Assembly: GCA_009192285.1 (NCBI GenBank)
Contig: WBVU01000016.1
Span: forward strand, 496,001-560,000
Source of the DNA: Morchella semilibera
Taxonomy: Eukaryota > Ascomycota > Pezizomycetes > Pezizales > Morchellaceae
Length of the DNA: 64,000 bases
Direction: 5' to 3'
Both the position numbers and the translations under genes were made by a program. Positions within the stretch are counted from its first letter, which is position 1; the number at the start of each line of letters is the position of its first letter. The notes under the pieces were generated by a model, which did no database searches, was not told the DNA's origin, and saw nothing but the letters and a program-made list of their open reading frames with translations. Below are positions 55,976 to 64,000 of this stretch, one piece after another.

Positions 55976-56904
55976 TTAATGCAAATTCTTATAAAACTCA
56001 TTATACGCATTTTCAATATCAAACAGCATCTACCCCACTCACATTAGCCTCCCCCTACCCCCAGTTCCACTCCCCCACAAACTAAAACCAGGAAAACTCA
56101 CCTGCCTCCCCTGACTCTCATCAATCTCATCCCCCGCACCCATCTGATTCAGCACAATCAGCCATTTGATAATATTCTGCCTACCCTCAAACTCCTTCGC
56201 GCCGGTGACGTTATTGACCGCGGTGATGACGTCGCTCAGCAGTGGGTGTAGCTGGTCCTTGGCAGTGTACGACAGCCGTAGGGCGTCCATGAATGTGATG
56301 AAGTTCTGCGTGGCCTCTGCCGCGGCCTTTGCCGATATCGCCGGTGCGGCTGAGGTGCCGTTGGCGCCCGCACTGCCGGCGGCATGCGTGGGCTGCTCAA
56401 AAGTTGCGGGGACGCCAATCTTGAGGCGCTCAGTGGCGGAGGGGTATTCAATCTGTTTGTTGTTAGCGGGAGGAGGTTGTGGAGGGGAAGAGGGAAGAAG
56501 GAGGGGAGAGAGAACGTCATATTCGCGCTTGAAGGTCTCAAGGTCGACGAACGCACTGGCGACGCCGGGGGACTTGAGGAGTGTTTTGTACTGGCCGAGG
56601 AGACGGAGGCATGTTGGTGTGTAACTAGCTTCCCCCTCTCCGTCAGCACCTACCTAGGAAGTGAAAGAAAGATGGAAACATACACCTCCTGATTGATGCT
56701 ATCCTTGATATAGGCCTTCTCTAGAAAGTCCAGAGTGACAATGATGCTATAGATCTCTGCAAGGCTCTCGTTGAGCTCTCGCTGCTGTGACGTCGTCGAT
56801 AGCTTTACCTCCTCATCGAGAGAGATGCTAGTTGAAAGTGAATGGGGCGAGGGCGTGTATGAGTAGGGGGAAGGAGCGTATGGCTGGTATTTTGGGGTGC
56901 TCAT
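55976..56904 (-). CDS. VPS28: Vacuolar protein sorting-associated protein 28 (ESCRT-I)
   Basis: ESCRT-I subunit needed for sorting ubiquitinated cargo into multivesicular bodies. Exons on the minus strand: 56904-56684, 56624-56516, 56452-56102 and 56029-55976; 244 residues. The N-terminal core has LAEIYSIIVTLDFLEKAYIK then DSINQEV-YTPTCLRLLGQYK across intron 1. After a variable Ala/Gly/Pro linker the C-terminal helical domain runs FMDALRLSYTAKDQLHPLLS and QNIIKWLIVLNQMGAGDEID. The last exon supplies LFDIENAYNEFYKNL, the conserved end that binds ESCRT-II. Donor 56683 (GTATGT) was chosen because it gives NQEVYTPT. The intron 2 donor GTTCTC is weak. Met at 56904 begins the family N-terminus; an in-frame upstream Met is less likely. 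Confidence 0.94.
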
Positions 56905-57344
56905 CTTGTTTGTGGTGATGGGACGGGATGGAATGCTATTCCGAGCTCTGAATGTAACCAATGCATGTACCTGCTTTAACTCGCTCGCTGCGTTGCGGGG
57001 GGGACCCGTGACAGGGATGAGTGCGGGGAGGGCACGTGGGGGAATGCGCATCTCGGTTGAACGCGGAGAAACAGAATTGAGAAGAACGGCGCCGGTGGTG
57101 AAGAAAATGATGATGATTATGATGATGCTCGAGGAAGTGAGGACAGCTTCTTCTTCATCATCTTCTTCTTCTCTTCCTTCTCCTTCCTTCCTCTTCCCCT
57201 CCCCCTCCTCTTCTTCACAACCTTCTTCACAACCTTCTTCACAACCTTATTCACAATATCTACAAATACCCGTTTACTTTTCCAATCTCCAGCCAGAATT
57301 AAGAATTCCCCTCTAGCTTCCTACCTCCTCATCTACACCCCACA
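56905..57344. other. Divergent intergenic region VPS28 / BNA6 with pyrimidine repeats
   Basis: 440-bp shared 5' flank. The BNA6 side has a TTC/CTT-rich tract (57148-57210) and about three and a half copies of the 12-mer ACAACCTTCTTC (about 57215-57257). No other gene. Confidence 0.6.
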
Positions 57345-58580
<1,236 letters not shown>

Positions 58581-59242
58581 AGGGGGCGAAATCCCGATCA
58601 ATAGAAAGAGGAACACGAATAATGGACATAGGTAGAGATTATTTTTTTCCTTTTTTCTTCTCTTTTTTAGAAAATATTATCAAAGCAGTATAACTAAATA
58701 CAGTCCACAAGGAATAAAAAATTATATATAAAGAACTAAACATGAAGCTTTGTTAGTAGAAATACAAGTTACAAGTACAATATTCTCCTCCGTCGTATAG
58801 AAAATAAAAGTAAAAAAATAAAAATAAAAATAAAAAAATAAGCAACGTGAGCAAAACCTCCATAAGATCCCCCTAAAAATATCAACAATAGAAAAGAAAA
58901 TTCGTGCAAAGGTAAAAAGGAAACCGGAAAAGACCCAAACCCAACAAAGGTACCAAACCACCACTGCCTTTAGAACCCATCCCATGCATGTTCTAGATCA
59001 AACCCTTTTTTCCCCAAACCCACATTACTAAGAAATCCGTGCCGTCGTTACAATAAAGCCATATCCACTAGAATATTGCCATGGAAGGAGATGAAAACTA
59101 ATTCGGAAAAAAAAAGAGATGTATAAAAAATACGGTAACTTTCCCGTCACAGGAAAAAGTCAAGAAAAGTCAAGAAAATACTGTGGACCCTGCATCCGCC
59201 GCTATAACGGATTGTAAATTACTATTATCGGCGCTGACAGAA
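58581..59242. other. Intergenic, convergent BNA6 / Ras-like ends
   Basis: A-rich 3' flanks with several A-runs (58790-58840, 59108). No gene or RNA recognised. Confidence 0.5.
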
Positions 59243-60689
59243 TCAGCAGATGACACAACATCCAAACTTCTTCTTCGAGGCAGGTCCCATTTCCCCAGCT
59301 TTCGGAGAGTTCGTGCCGTGTTCTTTCTCGTGATTGGGGCTTCCACCACCAGCAGCCACTGATTGCTGCCGCCCAGAGTTGGCCGCAGCGGTGCCGTTCC
59401 TGGCAGCTTCTCGCGCGGCCACGACGCGGCGTACTAGCACTATTATTGCTTGTCAGAAACCCGTATAACATGGGATGATTTTGAAACGGGATGTGAAGTC
59501 GTTGATATGTGAAACAGATGGAGATATAAGATCTGAAACAAGATCGAGTGCTTAAGTGTGCTTAAGCCTAACTGGGCATAACTTACGAGCAAAGGTCTCC
59601 TCGACGTTGACGACGTTACGTGCGGATGTCTCCATAAACCTATGTCCATCCATAATCAGCCAAATACGTTCGTCCAGCGCATACCATCATGACAACAATA
59701 GCATTCACAGTGGCCTCCCATGATTCGCTCCACCTCACTCTCTACCAGCTTCAAAGGGAACATTCCAGAAACCCCTGTAATTGTCCAACTAGAATCACCG
59801 CCCTCTCCACCAATGCAGAATTAGGAAATCTGAAACGTACCCGCAATCATGACTCCTGGCCCACGCGAGACCCTCCTGCGATGAAACCTGCCTCGAGTTT
59901 GCAAGGTCACATTTATTGCCCGCAACAATCTTCACGTGCGGGACGGCGCCCGGCTGCAGCATCCGCTCCTCCGATTCCATCTCGATGATGTCGTTGAAGT
60001 AGTCGAGCTGCAGCAACGAGTCATGGTTCGTGATGTCGTAGACAAGTAGGTAAGCGTCCGCCGCAAGGTTCTGCTGTGCCCATAGCCCGCGGTATCTGAC
60101 TCCTCCCAACCCATGTCAGCTGGGATATCTAAACTATAATTTGATGGTGGTAGTGGTGGTGATAGTGGTGGTGGTGGTGGTGGTGGTGGGGTTAAGGCTT
60201 ACTCCTCCTGTCCAGCCGTGTCTACGGGGTGTTAGCATTGGTGATTGATATGTGGGGTGGTGAGTGGCTTGGGTGTATATGGAATCGACGTACCCGTCAG
60301 CGATAATTGGTACTCACGACCATCGACAGCCCGGGTCACACTGTAGCTGTCTTGGACTGTGGGATCGTATTCGTGGGTCCACTTGCTGCGGACAAGACGA
60401 AGTGATATTGAGCTCTTTCCTGCAATGAATTGATGCCACAAACCCAGCGAATTGGAATGTCAGTCCGAGAATTTTTTTTTTCTTTCAATGATAAAGACCC
60501 AATGATAATATTTATGGCTAAAGGGGGATATATGTGATAGCTAGTGATGATAATGATGGGGCAACAGCTTTTCCCTTCTGTTCTCTCAAATGCGCAGTGC
60601 AGCGGTCGAATGAAATGAGAAGGATGGGTAGGGTATCTCGCACCAGTACCACCATCACCACAGACAGTGATCGAGATCGTTTCCAGCAT
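59243..60689 (-). CDS. Ras-like small GTPase with CVIC prenylation motif
   Basis: Membrane-anchored signalling GTPase of the Ras subfamily; the exact paralogue is not assigned. Exons on the minus strand: 60689-60644, 60419-60294, 60221-60203, 60095-59841, 59639-59587 and 59439-59243; 231 residues. G1 GDGGTGKS (11-18), effector loop YDPTVQDSY (33-41), G3 DTAGQEEY (58-65, with the catalytic Gln at 62), G4 NKCD (124-127), G5 ETSA (152-155). The C-terminus has a basic KKK followed by FGCCVIC; the last four residues are a CaaX box with an extra upstream Cys for palmitoylation. The 19-nt exon 3 encodes DTAGQEE. A (TGG)n repeat lies in the following intron (about 60142-60190). Confidence 0.94.
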
Positions 60690-61078
60690 ATCGAGTGGTA
60701 TTATCTTTCACCGTTGATTCGAGGAAGTTGTGGGCGGGGTGTGCGTATCGTGTATGTGGTTCGTCAATGGGGTTATGTAAAGGAGTGAATTTCCGAGTTA
60801 TCGTGCCTGAGGATTTTCTTGGAAATCCTGGGTATGTATCTCACTGGGACCGATCTATGCAGAGGACTCTCTCGAATTGAATCGCAAAGTCGCAATCTGT
60901 CCAATGCCCTCTTCTCTGAATCGTTCTCAATGGGTGGAGGCTGTATGTGTATGTAATGTAGGCAGGGAGAGGGCAAGTGAATGCAGCAAGATGATGATGT
61001 GCCTCCTCGCTCTTACTCGCTCACTGTTGCTCCCTTGTGCGTATCAGCGTGTGTATATGTATAGAAGGGGGAGAAAGG

Positions 61079-61109
<31 letters not shown>

Positions 61110-63670
61110 CATGATGTGTACCAATCATCGCGCCATGATGGACAATCCAAAATAGGGCCCCGGGCATATTATACCTTCAACCAATCGACCCCCCTCCCCC
61201 CCCTATCCCTCACTCCCTCCCCCCCCAACCAAACCCCTGTTTGCTTTTCGCTTAGATTGCATCTTGCAGCTCAGCCGAGATAACACGCACCGGGGACAGG
61301 AACAGAACAGAACAGGGTCCACACACACACAGCGGGCAGGGAACAAGGCCCCCCCTCTGAATGATATTTACTTCTACTAACTGTTGTATATCTGCAACGC
61401 CGAATTATAATTCTTCCATGTACTGCCACTTTCAGGAATCTTTCACCTGCTAGCTAGGGGATGGGGCGAGGGGAGGGGAGTTACTAGAAAGGGGAAGCAC
61501 CTAGGCAAAGAATGAAAAAAAAAAAATCCCTCTTGCTTTACGGGTCTTTTGATTTGAGGGTCTCTCCTTGGTATCATTTGCCCAGTTTGTCTCTGTTGTA
61601 ATATCAATTCCCTCGGAAGATGCCGACTGGAAAGAAAAGTCGTTCTATGTAACTCTACATTGCAATAATGTGTGCGCCTACCTACTGTACTGTACTTACG
61701 TCCTACTCCATAACTTACGTCCAGTACAGTACAGGTGCACAGACAAAGAGCGCTTTTGCCCTCATCTTTCCTCTCCCCGTATTGGATGGCTGCCTGCCGC
61801 TTGGTGAACGCATGTTCTAAATCCATGGTGAAGCTCCGAGCGATATAATGGAGAACAGACAGCTATCACAGAACTTTGTTGATGCTGCTCTACGCTACCA
61901 CGCGCGCGGGTGCTGCTCCGATTGATCGGTAACGACATGTCGCAACTCTGCCCATGTCCAGTCTGAGGGGGACCCGAAAGGAAAAAAAAAAGGGCAAGTG
62001 TAGGAAAAAAAACAAAGAGCGGTACACCCACACTGCAAAAACCATCCGAAGTTTCTCCGTTGTCAGTGCCCTTCACTTCACTCACGGAAGACCTCCACAT
62101 ACAATACACAATCACCGACCACCCTAAGGGCCGCCAAAACTCCTACGTACATGCACAAGTAGCCCCATTCTAAACCCCCCCCCCCTCTCTCCCTCCCTCC
62201 CTCGAACTCCCTCTCTTCTAAATGCTTAATATCAACAAGCTCTCCCTCCAGACAACACGAGAAGGGGTAGCAAAATTCGTCGTGTTCCCACTGGCGGCGA
62301 AACGAACCGACGTCACGGCTATGTTGTTCCAGCCCAGACTGAAATCCGTACCTGCACAAGATCGAGGCTCTGACGTTGCTATTCCCCGGTGGAGACAGAA
62401 GGGCTCGATAGATAAACGAAGGAAAAAAAATAAAAAAAATAAAAAAAATAAAGAGCCACGAAGAATCTGAAACGCACATTTTACCGGAGCCTGGACGTCG
62501 TCATCCATCCACCCATCATTAGTGGGTTGATAGGCGAATTGCACCCCACCTCCCCGTGAGTGGAGAAAAGAAGCACACCAGCTCATGTAAGTAAGGTTTT
62601 GCGGCTCTGCAGAGCCGCCACGCTAGCCCGGTTTTCGCGGACGAGTTTTTTGTGCATGTTTGCTTTTCTTGTCGGGACCTGCTTCCAGACCAGCTAGACG
62701 GACATTGACGAGTCTCATAATTACAATAATTACAATACAACAAATTCGTAGACAATCAATGAACGAGTCAGCAAGATAACAGAGACAGCAACAGATTGGA
62801 AATTTAAGCGCTCGCAATCAAACTCCCCGAAATGAAGCATTGGGCGTTTCCGACCTGCTAGGTACCACCTCTCTAACTAAACTCGCTTGCCTGCAGCTCT
62901 CGAGACACAGAACAGGATGGTCTGGTTTCGTGCTCTAGAGTAGCTTCTGAAAGGCGAGAGGGGTGGTGAGCAAGAGAGAAGGTGGGGGAGGGGAAAGCTT
63001 GTTCTTCACTCTCACGCCACTAGTAACTGGGTTTCAGCATGCCGTTGCCGCTCGTGCATTGAACGGGATGCTGCTGGTGTTTTGATAACTGCACGTTTGG
63101 CAGCAGCATCATAGTGATTGTTGACGGCGGCGCTGCACTAATAATAATCATGAAAATGTTTAATTTGTGTTAATTAATTTCTCTTCTAGGAGAAATTAGG
63201 AATTACTTAAACGGTTAGCTAAACACTAAAGTTACCTCGGCCATCGTTAATCCAGACCACCCTATTATCCGTAGAGTACCTGCAGTAGTACTCCAATACC
63301 TAAAAAGCCACAATTTACAGTAGTCCTTTCCCTGCATCAAGAAGCGTTATCTTCAGCCTTCGTGGCTGGCTGGGCGCTCGACTAAACTCCATGCCCATGC
63401 ACAAGTGTCAATGATCAGGGTTCACAATTCATACCATATCACATCCGGGTGTCAATGATTAATATTCATTTGTCTATAAACTTATTTGGCAAGCCTTTCG
63501 AAGTCTTGCTAAACCTATTACTAAAGTTAAAATCCACCCAAGCACTCCCCATTACCAATACGACGCGTAAATAGCAGCTTGCATGAAATAATATTCTCGC
63601 TAAGTGTATACCCTCCCAATACCTACGCACTCGTTGGCGGAATCTTCTCGCCTTCTCATAAGGGAATAGT
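60690..63670. other. Long intergenic region
   Basis: No gene recognised in 3 kb. Contains an A-run of nearly 30 (about 61079-61107), C-rich runs near 61190-61220 and 62176-62185, and an A/T run near 62425-62452. In contrast to other long gaps it has no TACATGTA octamer and no clear inverted-repeat element. Confidence 0.5.
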
Positions 63671-64000
63671 CTACGGCCACTCCTCGCTTTTCAGCAGACT
63701 TGGCATTTCTGTAAATATTCTCTTAAACATGGACGACGAGATCCACCTATCAATGCTTGATTTAAACGCCTTTGCATCCTTGAGCGCCTGTTTGACACTT
63801 GCACAATCCTCCAACACCGCCTCATCATGGTCCTCCTTTGCCCTCTTCATCACCACCGCTAGCGCAGCGCCAATATTCGCCAAGCGCGCCCTGATACCCA
63901 CCGTCTTCCAGAAACGGTCCGTTCCGTTAGCATGTGCAAGCGCGTAGTCAGCTTTGAGCACGCCGAGTGACAACATTAGGCTCTGTATGTCAGCTTTCAG
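63671..64000 (-). CDS. Unidentified protein, partial (5' part beyond the window)
   Basis: The frame is open from the right edge to a stop at 63671, giving at least 109 residues (LKADIQSLM, then LSLGVLKADYALAHANGTDR and so on). It is predicted helical, rich in Ala, Lys, Asp and Ser, with no membrane span. I recognise no family. A possible acceptor (ATACAG just before Ser-Leu-Met near 63982) means the exon might begin there. The C-terminus ends LLKSEEWP. Confidence 0.5.
   Translation of the reverse strand: MKADIQSLMLSLGVLKADYALAHANGTDRFWKTVGIRARLANIGAALAVVMKRAKEDHDEAVLEDCASVKQALKDAKAFKSSIDRWISSSMFKRIFTEMPSLLKSEEWP

Noticed and set aside
62078-62586. Minus-strand frames of 122-133 codons
   Set aside because: Competing frames over A/T runs, no recognisable domain.

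Overview
This is a nuclear genomic segment from a filamentous ascomycete (Pezizomycotina-type). The basis is short GT-AG introns of mostly 50-80 nt with CTAAC/CTGAC-like branch sites, a fungal gene set (MIC19 with a CX10C motif, a Zn2Cys6 regulator, SDS23, MPE1, a YMC-type carrier, an Spt10-like protein) and roughly even base composition. Intergenic spaces are large (up to 6.7 kb) and full of small inverted-repeat elements, which suggests a transposon-rich genome. The species cannot be fixed from the sequence alone.

Layout. 1-9.7 kb: a small mitochondrial-type membrane protein, COG3 (Golgi tethering), eIF3k, an AMMECR1-domain protein and a PDAP1/PP28 phosphoprotein. 11-21.8 kb: an Spt10-like acetyltransferase with an integrase-type zinc finger, divergent to mitochondrial IF-2; an orphan protein; MIC19; RanBP1. 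22.3 kb: an intron-containing tRNA-Tyr(GTA). 24.3-41 kb: MPE1 (pre-mRNA 3' end processing), divergent to PDB1 (pyruvate dehydrogenase E1 beta); a YMC-type mitochondrial carrier, convergent with mitoribosomal uS2m; SDS23; a small Zn2Cys6 regulator. 41-47.8 kb: a gene-poor stretch with a duplicated block, a gutted Tc1/mariner transposase relic and several inverted-repeat elements. 47.8-53.2 kb: an Argonaute with an intact DEDH slicer tetrad, then a CaMKI-type kinase. 56-60.7 kb: VPS28 (ESCRT-I), divergent to BNA6 (NAD synthesis), and a Ras-like GTPase. The right edge cuts an unidentified gene.

The genes are mainly single-copy housekeeping genes without operon logic. Several act in the mitochondrion (mtIF2, uS2m, MIC19, PDB1, the YMC carrier). 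Exon models were built by hand: splice sites were chosen by phase, branch site and fit to the known protein family, and every multi-exon CDS listed sums to a whole number of codons.

The most unusual signals lie outside genes. The palindromic octamer TACATGTA occurs about 43 times, against about one expected, and nearly only in intergenic DNA. A family of TA-flanked terminal-inverted-repeat elements beginning CAGTAC is present, as is a second small family sharing GTTGACGGACAGGGATTC. Two tiny poly(A)-tailed insertions with target-site duplications share the same end. A GC-AG intron is inferred in PDB1, and a 12-nt and a 19-nt microexon each encode part of a family signature motif.
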